Source of the DNA: Mansonella perstans
Taxonomy: Eukaryota; Nematoda; Chromadorea; Rhabditida; Onchocercidae
DNA length: 64,000 bases
Direction: 5' to 3'
Assembly (NCBI GenBank): GCA_037074765.1
Contig: JBAMDO010000042.1
Coordinates: 124,001 to 188,000, forward strand
This document shows positions 10,269 through 23,525 of the stretch, one piece after another. Numbering within the stretch: the first letter of the stretch is position 1; each line of letters opens with the position of its first letter. Made by a program: the position numbers and the translations under genes. The notes beneath the pieces were generated by a model. It ran no database searches. It saw nothing but the letters and a program-made list of their open reading frames with translations, and was not told where the DNA came from.

Positions 10269-13200
10269 ACAGTGGAAACAAATTCTTTCCCATTCAAAAC
10301 ATCAGCTACAGTGGAAATAATTCCTTTCCCATCATCAGTTACTGTTCAGCAACACCTAAATAATTTCTGTCCATGATCAATGACACGAGTTGCAAAGGAT
10401 ACATAAATAGCGTATGACTACCAGTACGGTACAGAGAAGATTTAGCAAGATGTTATGCCGATATTATCAATCAGAAAAGTAAAAAACAGAAATGATGGTC
10501 TGACATATTCAAATTGAAACAAAAAAAAAAAACATTGATATTCATTTATTGTTAGCTTACTTCCCAACAACTCTTTGCTAAAGTGCCAAATACAATTATT
10601 TCTAGAACAGTGCCTGTATGTCATTTTTTTCCTGATAATTGTATGTAAAATGTATGAAACGCCTAGAAATTTCTACTATAAGGGGAAAACCTGTTACCTA
10701 TGAGCAAAAAAGTGCAACTCGTGTCATTAAACCATTACAAACTATTTCTTGCGATAGATAATTGTTCGTCCATTTTCAGCCATTTTTCTTCACAGCAACT
10801 AAGCAAAACCATTAGATATGAAAAACATCGGTCGATTAACGGACCGAAACATGAAGTCGATTACGAATTTCCATTTTGAATCATTTCAAATACTGATAAT
10901 CGAACAAGTAATATAAAATTTTAAGTTTCTCCCAGTCAATTATCGATGTCGAGAAAGCCAACCAATAAAATGCTAAATGATACGACCAGGTCTTCATTGA
11001 CATATGATGTATCCGGAAAAAAGCAAAACTGCAAGAGAAAGCAATACATCGAAGAGATTAGGCTCAGCTATCGAGATCCACTGCATTATTGGTTGGTATA
11101 GACAATAGGACGAGAATTTTACATATTTCAACAAAAATAAAAATAAAAGTAGAAGTATAGAGGTAGAGAAAAAAATAGAAATGTTTTTAGGGATTTGTCA
11201 CGCTTAGTTCAACTACAAATTTACTGTAGGAAAAGACTATTTTTGTTGAAAAACTTTTCCATACAAACCATTGGAAATTGTTTCATATTTCCCAACATAC
11301 TGAAGCATCTCGCAATTCCATTAAAAACATTAACCAGAATTGTTTTTAACAGTGACAAACATATGTAAGCACAGGAAATCTAATAAATTGCAAAGGCATC
11401 GAATGCTATCAATTGAAAACGATCTAAGGAGAAAATATTATTCGTTCTGAGGTACAATGACATATTTTCTACCATACCAATAACATCACATCAGGAATGT
11501 GAGAGAGTTACTTGAAATCAAAGATGGTCCCAATGATAATCCCTAGGCCGAAAAATTTCCTATTAGTTTCCCATACCAGAATAAGTAACACAAAAAAATG
11601 TGAAATGAGAAGAATTATTCAGACCATAACATTCTTCATTATAAACCCGCTGACATTACAAGTAGATGTAAATAATGCAAAAAATAGATTTTTTACAAGA
11701 AAATATATTTATCCACAAAAAACTCATCTTTTTTGAACTAAATACTGCTCTGATACAAGATAAAAAGTGATATTTTCGGGAAATGCAACAATCAAATCAT
11801 TCAGGAAGTGATCTGTTTTCCTGCCTATATTGCTATCATTAAAACACGAAAAAAGTCTGGTAGCTGCTGCAATCCTCACCACAACCACAATGCTTCCATT
11901 CAATAAATCTGATTTATACCAAAAAATAAGCAGTTGTGTGGGATATATGATCCACTACACATCATTCATAACCAGATTTTCCACTGCTAGCTGCCTCTGG
12001 AGGAAAACACTGCTCGCGCAAAAACAAAAATACGTCTAGCATTACAAAGATAATTTGGCATTTTCCTCAACCTTGCCATATGGACCCGAATGACTTCTAA
12101 AATTTTAGCAATAAATTTTTCAAAATACGTAATTTGAACCGGTCAAAGCCTCACAGAATAAAAAACCTTGGACTGTGTAAATGTGGCGAATTTTCCAAGA
12201 AATTTTACAGGGCAATTGAACAAACCTTTTTTACCCAAACGTTGAAGCGCGGATCATCCGGGCCGAGCTGATCAGCTTTCAATACATTCACGCCAGTGGA
12301 TCCAGTAAACTTTCCCGGCAAATTTTTTTTACTCTCAGCCCATGCTCTTATCTGTAAAATCGTATTCACCATCTTGAATTTCTAGAGCACGAATCAAAAA
12401 AAAATCTCCGATAAAATACAAAAAGATTTTATTGCGCAAATGTTCGTGATACTCAACTGAAAATTCAGATCGCCAGTTTGAATGGCTGTCATTTTTCATG
12501 AGAATTTTTTCCTGTTCAGCATTGTGTTTTTAAATTATCTACATAAGCATTATACACAAGAAATCTCAAACTTCCTCAACAATACACTCAGGACAAAAAA
12601 AAGGGCTTTTATATATGAAAATTTCAGCTGAAAGCTAACGATGATTACAGGATTCCAATTTTGTCTTTTTTTAATAACATTAGCGAAATTATAAAACAGA
12701 TATTTCAGTCTCTTCTCGACAGTAAAATGGTTCATTAGACGAAATAAGCACAGAGTGCATGAATAACGGTGTTGCGCATTTCTTACTCCGTTAATGAAAA
12801 TACACCAACGTTCCTGAATAGTTCAGTTATACGCTGCTTTTATTATATCCACTGTGAAATACCTTAAAATCATACAATGACAGAAAGGTTTGGAGGGTGG
12901 AATTAATTATTGGCCGCTCGATGTAATATGTTGTACACAAAACTACATTCAGCGTTGAGACCGAATTTCCAGAAACTTTTCACAGAAAAACTAGATCATC
13001 CAGCCGTCCCTCTCTATCACTTCATACGTACATCTTGCACTTTTTCTCTTATTTATCGCTAAAGCTTGCATTTTTTCAACCAAATTTTTTTGTCTGGATA
13101 ACAGAAAAAGTTGCCTGATCATCAGCTTCTTTTAGTAGGCGTCGTGCTTCATAATCATTCGGATCTTTCGCTAATAGTTTACTTGCTTTTAATCGATTTG

Positions 13201-16200
13201 CCATTACTCTGCCAACATTTGCCGGCTAAAATAAAAAAATTTAAATCTGCATTCAGAGATATGATTGTGCTTTAATAGAAAATCAGAAACCGTGTATACA
13301 AAATAAATAAGATAAAATATTTATCGAAAAAAAAAGCGACCCATTTAGTTGAACCCATGACAAGGAAATCAAAAAACAGAAAAAAATGAGTCAGGAAACA
13401 AAAAATTTTTTATTCCGATATTCCCAAAATAGGGGATATTTTATTGCAGTTGAAAGGGATCCAGTATGTAGCTATTCGATTCTTGCTAAATATGAGCACA
13501 TAAATAGCAATTCCAAATACGCACCTTCATTTATCCACCGTAACTACTTCAAATAATTGAACACTATATAATTCGAAGATATTCAGCAGTGGAACACTAA
13601 TCAAAAAAAGGACAATCAGAAAACGCATCATAAAAATTGGTAAGAAATTAATCTCGCTTAAACTTCCGTTTTAAGTTCCACAGAAAAACTAAGTTACGAT
13701 ACAACTATTGAAGCGGAAAATATCCTAAAAACAGACAAACCGGATACATGCTGTTAGTAACATTTAGAAACTAAATTTTCAAGTCGAAATTCGAAAATCT
13801 TTTTCACAATTACATACCGTGTGATGGAGGGATTCTGACTCCCTGAATACAGATTCTTCCTCCGAAACAGTGACAACATTACCATAATTTACACCAAGAG
13901 AAGAGGACTTCTGTTGCTGATTCTGCGAAGTGTTACAAGAACTAGAAAACAAATCAGGTGGTGGTGGGGGTGGAGGCAAATTCAACAAAGAAGAAGCAGA
14001 CTGTATAAAAGATGCCAATATTGGCGGTGTTGGAGGCGGTGGCAACACGAATGATTCGGCAGTTACGGTTTCGAACGAATCGAAGACCTAAAACAGAAGT
14101 TTCGGATGACTTAAATCATAAATATAAATAGGTCAATTAAACGCTAAAACATTCGGCATTTCGAAATATCTTTCAACAATCATTTTTCTGAAGACAGCAA
14201 AAATAGATTATCAAGCATATTCCTAGAACATTCAAACAGGCCAATCAAATGCTAAGGAACATTATCTAAAGCAAATTAAAAATAAGCACATAGAAAATAA
14301 AGTACAAAAAAGGAATTCGTAACAACAATGAAAAATCAAACCCAACCAGTAAAACGACGAACCTTTTGTTTTTCCTTAGGGGCTGAAGCCAATTTCGCTT
14401 TCTGTGCTGAACTGCAAACTGATGGCACTTCCTCCTTTTTAACTGGTATCCATCCCTGCAAAAAGGAAATATTCAATAAACCAAAGTAGCGTCAAGGATT
14501 GATGGATACATTCCATTAAACTTACATTATCTTTGTCCCGGTGTTGTTCTCCCGAAGAAACTGGGTAAGTAATTCGCAACTGACTTTCCTCTAATGTTCT
14601 TTGTGCAGGTGTTTTAATTGGGATTGGAATCGAGTTCTGAAAAGTACTTAACTTTGGCATCATATGGAAAAATTCACCAGTGACCCATAATGTAAATTGA
14701 GCTCAATTTCAAAATAAATTGTTACAATAAGTAACTGTATGATTCCGAAATTTTGCTTCAACGTTATTCTAAAAGTTCATTATTCTGACTGAATCTTGAT
14801 CTCCATTTCAAAATGATGAAGTGTAAAGAAAAAACGAGATTGAATCAATTAAACTGCAATCAACTGCCCAAAACAATCATTCATAGAGTGCTCGAAGAAA
14901 CTAAGATCTAAGATTTCTTATGCTTCAATAAAGTTCAGTTATTGCTGCAACCAGATTGTGTAGCGCCATATAAAATGTTAACGAAAAGCTCACTGGAATG
15001 TTGATTGTGATTGGAGCAGCAGGTTTCAAAGCAAACGGATGTTTCAGGAAATCAGTATCATCTTCGCCTTTTTTCTTTCTTGGTGCCAAGTCTTCATCAC
15101 TCGATACTGCTTCGCCTTTCTCACGTCTTGCAGCCTTATCTTGCGATCGCTGTAATTTCTGACAAAAATCTGAAAAAAATATCAAATATTACAAATAGCT
15201 AGCAAAATGAAAAACAGAATACGGTACAAAGGAAGACATTTACTAAAGACCAAATGCAAAAAACACTTGCCAACAAGTTGATCGACAGATTGTCCGCCTG
15301 CTTTCAGTTGAGCTTTTGTTTCAAGAGGAGCGTTTGGTAAATAACCAAGCTAAAATTTAAGTTTTCGTATAATAGCCATAGAAGAGTCCAGCATATCAAA
15401 AATTTTAGGAGGTAAATGCATCTTAGAGCAGTTAATCCCACTAACTTTGGTATAAAGTTTTCTTAGAGTTCTGACTATGAGGAAAAAAAGTACAAAAGTA
15501 TCATTATCATTAGTTATGTCATCAAAATCAGACGCAACTATAAACACTCTAATTATAAGCAAAGCAAAGTAATTCGAACTTGTGCCATTTGAGCAGCATT
15601 TCTTTGTGCGATCTCCAGTAATTTCTTCTTGTCAATTTTATGACCAACTGATTCATCATTTCGTCGTTTATTATTACTTTCGCGATCACGATAATAATAG
15701 TAATGATTGTGACCGCGATGAGAATTCCGCATTTTCCGATAGTGAGATGAATGAGAGCTTCGCGATGAACTACCTGATGAAGACCTGTAAAATTTTACTT
15801 GTAAATTTATTGGAAATTTAACGCTAAGTCAGTGCAAGGTACTGAAAATCTGGAGTTTTTTTTGAAAAAAACAACTAAAACCTTGTGCGTGAATGTGAAC
15901 GTGAACATGAACTTGATGGTGATCGCTTTCGCTTACGTTCCACATAAGGACTCCGCGTAGAGCGAATTTGCCTCCATCCTTTCGAACGCGTGCTAGAAAA
16001 TAATCTCTTAAGGCTTTCAAAAAATTTAATTAATGCATTTGCACATAAAAGATTTACTTACTGTAAAGAAAGTGCACTAATTTTTTCTTTAACATCTTTC
16101 TCTCCTCGATTCCATTGCCATTTTGAACCTTCATGCACTCTTTTATTACTGTCTACGTAATATGACTGTACATAAAGGCTACCTAAAAACTGCAGAAGTT

Positions 16201-19200
16201 AACCAAAGACAAGAGAATAGAACGTGAAACAGGTATATGGTATAATTGCTGCCGAGGGCAAACAAATGATGTTAAAGACTAACCAGGCCTTCTACGAATC
16301 TTGTCAAATTCTCGTCCTGAGTATCGTGAATGCTCTTTCATTTTATTCCTGAAAAATGCCGCATTTAACACGAAAAAAGTCAAAAGACAATTACGAAAAT
16401 CAGACAATCGCGAAAAAACCGGTTAGTGGAAAAAAATTTTCGCACTTCTTTTCCAGAAGTTTCCATTCCTTCTCACTATCCGATGATAACGAACAGCTGC
16501 GTTTAGAATATCGTTTTCCGTGCTTTTTATCTTTTCTTTCTTTTTTCCTTCTCTTTTCTGGAAAAAGATTTGGAAAAAAATTTTTGCAAAGTGTACATCA
16601 AAAAGAGTTGAAAAAAGACTAAAGTTCTTCAATTCCACCGAAGCATTTCAAAACTGCTTTTGAAAAATATTTAATGACAGAAAAACAAAGAAACGACAAG
16701 AAGCATTCTTCCCATCCAATTAAAAAAGTTTTTACCGACTAAATCCTATCAATGCGAAAAAATCTCTAATATTCAAAGAAATCACCACAGCGTATTGCGG
16801 TGTAAAAAAAGACCGTTCACCACGAATTACATAATTCTTCACATCACAGTTAACAGCGATGAAGCTTATTTGAATAGAGATTTTAAAACCTAATTAAATC
16901 ATACCATCTGTTTTTCTTCTTGTCTCACTTTCATTTCCACTCACTCCTTTTTCCGATTTCGAATATTTTCCAGCAACCAATTCGTCGATAGTGCCATCAT
17001 TTGAAAAAGAAGGTCCTGCACTTGTATCACTTACTGGAATTTCCCCATCTTTTCCCATCTGACCTCTTTTATCATCACCCAATAGCACCTACAAACGGGC
17101 TCAAAAGTGTTCCGACTCAAACAAAACTCGAAAAGATTAATTAATAAGCATTAACATGAATACTCGACATACAATATGATTTGTTCAGGTCATTATACTC
17201 ACAACTCTGACAAACAGAGTACTGAAAAGACACAAAGGTTGACTTTTCCTAACGAACAAATCTTTTACTGAAGATTATTTTCTGCGCACCCTGTTAAGAA
17301 CTTCAGCTAATCCTAATTCTATAAATACGCATCAAATAACGCAGAGCTATGAGCGTGACCACAAATCATGAAAAACAGAGTAACCTTGCTTATAGTGGCG
17401 ATTTTAATGGACTTTGAAGCTTCATTTTGCTTTATTTTAAAAGGCGATATTTGTAATTCATCCTCATCTTCAGAGATTGGCTGCGTCCCAAGAGCTTCTA
17501 TTGGTCTTGGTCCATACTCGACATCATCATGCCTACCATCGTCGTTCTCTGCAAATTCATACGCAAAATAATGGTAATGGTAATATTTCAAATATTAGGA
17601 TAATATGCAAAGCAAACGATCATATCAAATTTTTCTAAGAAATCGTGCAAAGTTCTCTATAAATGAAAAAAAATTACTTGGAACTGTATGAATGGTGGCA
17701 TCTGTAGTTGATCCGCCAACACTGAAAACATAAATTTCAAGATTTAGTTGTACAGAAACAAGCAAGTATTATTTCAAGATTTAGTTGTACAGAAACAAGC
17801 ACAGGCAATAAAAAATCGCTTAAATGATAAGCCAACGAATAGAACAACAAATGCAAACGAATGTCAAACTGGCACATTTAACAAAAGTTAAATTTAATTC
17901 GCGAAAAGTCAAAGATTCGAATGAGTTCGACCATAATTTTTTTGAAAGAAATAAATCCTTAATGCATTTAAACAAATCAATATATCATAAAATTCAAGCA
18001 ATAATTGACAATTACCTTTTCCCGTTTTCTTGTTTCAATTTGATATTACGTGGTACAAAAGTATTATCTCTTTCGGCTCGTACCTTCGCCAATATTTCCG
18101 ACAATGGGCGCGGTTTTTTCAACACAGGTGGACTTTCTGACTTCTTTTTCTTTTTGGCCAAAGGAAATACTTCTTCATTAACATCTGTATTATAAAGAAA
18201 ATATAACTGGCTTTCCAAACATATTTTGTGCCACAATGAATGAAAGAAAAAAAAAACCTACTAAATTCCTTTGTTTTAGTTTGCACGACGGTAGGAATAT
18301 CTAAACACAATACACTTTTCCCATCCATTTTTGAACTGCTAGCATTAACGCTGAGGAAGTCTGCACCAACAGGAAGATCATCCTCATCATCTGAGATCTA
18401 TAAACTTTATTTAAAATTTGTGACGATAATAAAAATGTAAAAATAATTTATTATGCCGTTAATCTTTTATTTAACATAATTCAATGACTGACCTATATCG
18501 GCTCCAATTTTTAACCATTTTTTCAAATAATATTTTACCAATAATTGTGAAAACTTTCGGAAAACTTTCTCATTATCTGTAGAAAAATATTATATGACAA
18601 GCAGTGAACAACTGTCAGCATACCTGGTGATTCTAATGCTACCATAAATTAGGTTTGAAAAATAACCTTTTCCATAACAGCTTCAACGGATGATGGTACA
18701 GTATAATTGACAAATTTCTCCATGCTTTCATGACAAATTTTTGCCTCGATACTTGAAGAACTACTGCGACTTCGATGTCTGAAATGTTTTTTTTAAAAAA
18801 AAGTAAAACGACGTAAGATATTTTTTGCTAACATGAGTCTCAAAAGAATATACTTCTTCCTCTTGCGCGATGGTGACTCAGACTTGAATGGTAATTTATA
18901 CTTCGACTTCTTGCTCTTTTTAGATTTTTTATCTCTGCGACGTTTTGATTTCTTGCCATATCCATGTAACGATGAAACACTTCCATCTCTTTCTGCTCCT
19001 CTGAAACAGAGATGGAATTACATACATATTACAAGCAATGTTGAAAACAGCGTAAGGAAAAAGAGAATAAAAATTGGTGAATTTTAGTAATTAGCATAAA
19101 TAATTAACACGATACGTTATGCTATGTAAACAATCAAATGATAAATCAGCGAATGTTTTTGGCAAACGTACAACACAAAAGAAAGGGTATCGCATACTAG

Positions 19201-19655
19201 ATTTGCCATTATACACAAAATAAAAATGCTTTTAATATTCTGCAACAGACTTCTGTTATGTTATGTTGTGCTACGACTAGATAACTTATCACGTCATGTT
19301 CATTCAACGATATTTTTAAACAATACTTTAGAGTATAAATCATGAACAGCAAAGGAGATAAACATAACTAATTAAGTCTATTTAATGCAGATTAAACTTA
19401 CTTTTTTCTTGTAACTTCAAGTTTCCCACCAATTAAACTTTTCACATCGAATGGCTGAAAATTTCTTTTTTTTTTTATAGTGATCTCTTTATAATTCATT
19501 GATATTGTTATAAGAAATGCGTTTTTTTTCCTTTGTATTTCAATAGAAATGGAAAAATTAATTACCTCATTTATTTTGCGTACTTCATTAATCAATGATG
19601 CAATAATAGCATCACTTGAAGACGGCTTTACTTCCTCTTCCTCCTCCTTTGCCAT
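9087..19655 (-). CDS. SON: SON-like nuclear-speckle splicing cofactor, 25 exons, 1048 aa
   Basis: Joined exons (5' to 3'): 19655-19566, 19454-19402, 19000-18854, 18778-18667, 18397-18262, 18184-18016, 17721-17678, 17548-17385, 17088-16905, 16557-16446, 16348-16284, 16182-16062, 15992-15882, 15784-15580, 15349-15271, 15169-14994, 14636-14526, 14455-14363, 14087-13818, 13225-13115, 12351-12226, 10133-9986, 9797-9729, 9522-9410, 9224-9087. In the family SON is an RS-domain protein that helps splice weak introns. Here the N-terminal half is Lys/Ser/Asp-rich, with Arg/Ser stretches near residues 470-530. The conserved SON core follows: 'KKKLLEIAQRNAAQMAQ' (~555), 'HPFALKPAAPITINIP' (~640), 'YPVSSGEQHRDKDN' (~680), a proline-rich part (~735-765), 'KFTGSTGVNVL' (~865), a G-patch (~904-944) and a dsRNA-binding domain (~967-1037). 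The ATG follows an in-frame TGA and a TTAG acceptor. The giant repeat region of mammalian SON is missing. Introns 15 and 20 appear to use GC donors. Confidence 0.93.
10140..12225. other. SON intron 21, unusually long, no gene seen inside
   Basis: At about 2.1 kb this is by far the longest SON intron; most of the others are 50-500 bases. Short open frames at 11512-11736 and 11830-12039 show no family resemblance or splice support. The duplication edge falls in this intron near 10268. Confidence 0.65.
10257..10335. repeat. Two-copy tandem repeat in SON intron 21
   Basis: The phrase 'catcagctacagtggaaa' followed by 'ttctttcccat' occurs twice, about 39-42 bases apart, starting exactly where the segmental duplication ends. 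This may mark a duplication breakpoint. Confidence 0.7.
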
Positions 19656-20741
19656 TCACTAATTAATCAAAAGTGTATCAATAATTAAAATGAAAAGAAA
19701 TTTACGTCAAACGTGTATTCTCAACAAATTCCTAATTTAATACTTCCATAATATAATAAAGTATTGCTTACGAATACGGCAAACTAATACAACCACACCG
19801 CCACCTCATCACTCCACCATCCTAATCTACTCTACATTTTGCACACGGTATGGATTTTTTTTTTCGTTCATCCCCACCGTAAAAATGACCACGCACTATG
19901 CAATAATTGCGTCTCAACTTATAGACTGTTTTCAGGCAAATAAAATTAGGAATGAAAAATGAGTACAATGCCGTAAAATCATTCAAGTGATAGTCAATCA
20001 TTATTGTCCATAGAAATCACTATGGATTCAAAATGACAGAGATAATAATTAAATTTGCGGAAAGAGATATTAATTAAATGTTATTAATAAAGATTAAAAT
20101 TTCACCAATCAATCATCATTGTTACATCGATTATTGTTGCCATTCATAATGGTACAATTTAGGAATTGTTTTCCGGTGCAAAAAATGTTAATTTGTTATG
20201 GTTAATAAGAATTCATTAATAAATTACTGTTCATTTTGATTTTTGCAGATAAAAAAAGGAATTAAAAAAAAAAACAAGCAAGAATAGTAAGATTGAATGA
20301 GAAAGAAATGAAGAAAAAAAGTTAATGCATCATTAGAATACTTCAAAAAGTTCAATGATAATTGACATTGAGGTTATCATATATGGATGCATAGATGAGT
20401 TATATCATACTGAGCACAAAACACAAACTGGTTTTTCGCATCCATTCATATCTAAATAATTTCTATCACTCTCATATGATTCGAAAAAAAAAAAACAGTT
20501 ATTGATCTAATGTGCATTTTGGCCTTCGATGTGCTTCCTTCTTCTTTTTCCAAATCAATCAGATTCCATCAATTTTTCTTTTTTTTCTTTCATAATAACT
20601 AATTAACACTCTTTTCATTATTTTTTTTTAAGTGACAGTTTAAAAATATCCTTTTACTCTTTCATTTCATCGATTAATATTGTAATTTCACAGTCACAGA
20701 TTTCATCATTTGTCACAGTCACTGTCACAGACTTCATTATT
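19656..20741. promoter_or_regulatory. Upstream region of SON, no gene seen
   Basis: AT-rich sequence with no convincing exon. A TTAG acceptor at 19659-19660 stands three bases before an in-frame stop and the SON ATG, so spliced-leader addition there is plausible. Otherwise I see only homopolymer runs and scattered short repeats. Confidence 0.5.
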
Positions 20742-21032
20742 CTACATATTTCGACGACAAGGCAGTTTGAATTTTAATCTTTGGTTGCTTGCATTGTTAA
20801 GGCTTTTAAAACTCATTTGGAGTCTTTCTGCAGAAACAACTTTCAGGATGAATTTAGCTTTACACACTTTTGCTAGCATATTCATTGAACATTCTATTAG
20901 CGTTGACATTTTTTTTCCTGGTGACCTAAACAATAGCATGTAACTTTTGATTGTTAAACAGCGAGAAAGAACAACATTACTCACTGGTTTATCGCGGGTT
21001 GATTCCGTGGTAAATTGGGAGAAAATTGTCAT
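20742..21032 (-). CDS. Doubtful small gene, 96-codon open frame or spliced variant
   Basis: An open frame of 96 codons starts at 21032 and is overlapped by a shorter one on the other strand. Inside it, GTGAGT after codon 16 and a GTTTAG acceptor about 59 bases on would splice to a different reading frame ('RMFNEYASKSV'), so the structure is uncertain. I recognise no domain. It lies 1.1 kb upstream of SON on the same strand and could be a small gene of its own or an upstream exon. Base composition is less AT-biased than its surroundings, which is the main reason for listing it. Confidence 0.25.
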   Translation of the reverse strand: MTIFSQFTTESTRDKPVSNVVLSRCLTIKSYMLLFRSPGKKMSTLIECSMNMLAKVCKAKFILKVVSAERLQMSFKSLNNASNQRLKFKLPCRRNM

Positions 21033-22381
21033 TTAAGTGGAGATGAAATGCTAAATGAGGAACAAATGTTATTTTGAGAGGAAAGCTCAATTACTACAAC
21101 TATTTTTTAAATTAACCAATTGAAATTACTATGCATATTTTGAAATTTCAATCCAATTTTTTTCTGTCATCATTTCGTTATTTAGCAATTGAAAAAAATT
21201 TATTGAAAGTTTTATTTTTCCTGCACCTAATAAGCAAATTAACTGAGAGATTGCGTATTTGGGCAGTTTTTTTTTCAGTCTTTTAAGTGCAAGTGCAAGT
21301 GTAATATGCGCAAAAATCTGAAGAATAATATTTAAAATGCGCAATTTATAATACCAAGAAAAAAGAAATTTCATTCAAACGGAAATTATAATATATATAT
21401 ATATATATATATGTTTTTTTTGAAATTGTTTTGCTGAGACATGTGGCGAGCTCATTGATATTAAGGTGTTCTGGTCATTACTGGACACTCTTTTGTGCCC
21501 ATTTGACCTTTTCTATCCTCCTTGTGTCCATTTACCTCGTTATTTTGTTCCTTTTAATTCACACAAACATTTGCACACAATTAATGCTCTCTTGATTTTG
21601 TTAAAATATAACATATTGCACTTGCACCAAAGAAAGAATAAAAAAGCTCTCACATTACCGCTTATTAAATTTTAAAAATCAATAAATTCTTCGATTAATT
21701 TCAGTATTTAAGAGTTTCACAATTTTTTTTTTAATTGTTTACTTCAAAGTAACGGTACTGCTGCAAATCTGGCAATGACAAATTTTTTTTTTTGACACCG
21801 ATTTATCTAAAATTTTCAATTAAATAAAGAAATATTTAGCATTTTGTCGATAGCTACGTTTATCGATTAGAGTTGACAAGAAAAACAAGTTATCATTCAG
21901 AAGTGACAATATGCTTCCGTACTGCGAACTTCCGTACTGGCTTGATTAAACTGCATTAAAATAAGGATATATTCAGGTTATTGATATAATTATGAATCCA
22001 GTTAGTATGCTTTCATCATCATAACCTGTTCTTAATTATGTTTTTGATTTTTTTTTAATTACCTGCTTTACTTAGCTATATGAATTGATTGATTAGTAAG
22101 TTATACTCTATCCAATATCATCATAGAGTTTTTGATTTTTGCCTTTGTTTAACTTGTTTGTTTTCAAAAATCCGCAGTTGGATCTAAAATCCGCAATGAC
22201 CATTAGTTTGCAATTAATTAAACTAATAGCATTATTTGTACTTGGAAAAAAACTCTCATTAATTCAATTCGTCTTTCTGCAATGTCGCTAATCGAACAAT
22301 AATATCATATGATTTATACAAGTACTGATTTAAATTCAGAAATTCAAATGCATCAAACAATCATCCAAATTTGCCATCCAA
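21033..22381. other. Intergenic, no gene recognised
   Basis: AT-rich, with an (AT)n run near 21391-21412 and open frames of 81 (minus, 21129-21374) and 69 codons (plus, 21466-21675) that look like chance. A TTAAATTCAG acceptor near 22331-22340 may serve the gene that starts at 22382. Confidence 0.5.
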
Positions 22382-23169
22382 ATGATTGAATCCGTTGGTA
22401 ACAAATTTTTTAAATCAATCACTGAAACAGCTGATGATATTGGTGGCCGATTTGAAATTGCTTTTACAAATTTCTCCGAAAAAGTTACAGGTTCATTTTT
22501 GATACATTTAATTCACTTCTTTAATTTACAAAAAAAAGGCTTATGAATTCTAAAATTGAACATCCAGTAATTATTTCACTAATTTCTAATGATATATATT
22601 TAATTTTGGAAATTATATCATTATCACCTCTTATTAATGAATAACAGGAATTATTTGACTCAGAGAAAAAACAAAAAACTTACATTCTTTATTCATGTTT
22701 AGTCACTGATATTAATTGCTAATTATAACTTTAGATAACTTTTCCTCTTTTAGCGGATGCCGATTTATTAACTTTGGAAATTATATCGCTATCAAATCTT
22801 ACCAGAGTCTTGCTTTTCATATTAATCACACTTCTTATACTAATCATTGTCAAATATGTAACGCTTGGAACATTATTTTTAAAAAATCGCTGGCTGGGAC
22901 ATTACACTCAATCATCAAAGACACAGGCAAGATTACAAATTCCAATTAGCAATTAATTAACTTCCGATATTTTTATTTTCCAAATATTTCAGTTATTTCT
23001 CCTTGCAACACCAGTAAAAGTGCAATCAATGATGTCCAGCAGGCAAAACAATCACTTTACAACTATTGTCCAGCTTGAAACTACCACTCCCGATGATCAG
23101 TTCCTGTTGAAGCCAATAAAAGGAATGAAATATCAAACTGAGACTAATTCAATTTTCACCACTATGTGA
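22382..23169 (+). CDS. Small single-pass membrane protein, unknown family, 2-3 exons
   Basis: Exon 1 is 22382-22490 and exon 2 starts at 22754 after TTTTAG. They join in frame at ACAG|GTTCAT. The product starts with a short, probably soluble segment ('KSITETADDIGGRFEIAFTN') and has one strong membrane span near residues 50-72 ('VLLFILITLLILIIVKYVTL') with a basic tail. Read straight on, exon 2 ends at TAA 22954-22956, for 112-120 bases past the span (about 103 aa in all). Alternatively CAG|GCAAGA at 22926/22927 acts as a GC donor to the TTTCAG acceptor at 22992. That joins in frame to an open exon 22993-23169 and gives a 152-residue protein. I cannot choose between these from sequence alone. 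No homologue comes to mind. Confidence 0.6.
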
Positions 23170-23450
23170 TATCAATCAAAGCAAGCAAGACAATAACATT
23201 CCCTTAAAACAGTTTTCAAACAATTCCCCATTCTTTTTGAATTTCATTCATATTCTTTTTCCTATTCAATCGATTTTGAGTTCATAATTAATCAATTGAA
23301 TTTTCGGGTTGATTGTTTTATTCATTGTTTCTTAAAAACAATCGTTGATCTTTACTAAAATTTGTTTTTCGAATTTTTTAAAAATTTTTTTCTTCAAATT
23401 AATTAAGAAATGAATAAAACTGTTGAAGCCAATAAAAGGAATGAAATATC
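23104..23450. repeat. 31-base direct repeat, coding copy and downstream copy
   Basis: An identical 31-base word occurs at 23104-23134, inside the proposed third exon of the membrane-protein gene, and at 23420-23450, just before a CT microsatellite. It begins 'ctgttgaagcc' and ends 'atgaaatatc'. Nothing else around the two copies matches. Confidence 0.9.
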
Positions 23451-23485
23451 GATGACATATGAAGAGAGTCTGTTACTTATTCTTC

Positions 23486-23492
<7 letters not shown>

Positions 23493-23523
<31 letters not shown>
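23493..23523. repeat. (CT)n microsatellite
   Basis: About 15 CT units in a row. It yields the spurious Leu-Ser and Arg-Glu open frames on the two strands. Confidence 0.95.
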
Positions 23524-23525
<2 letters not shown>

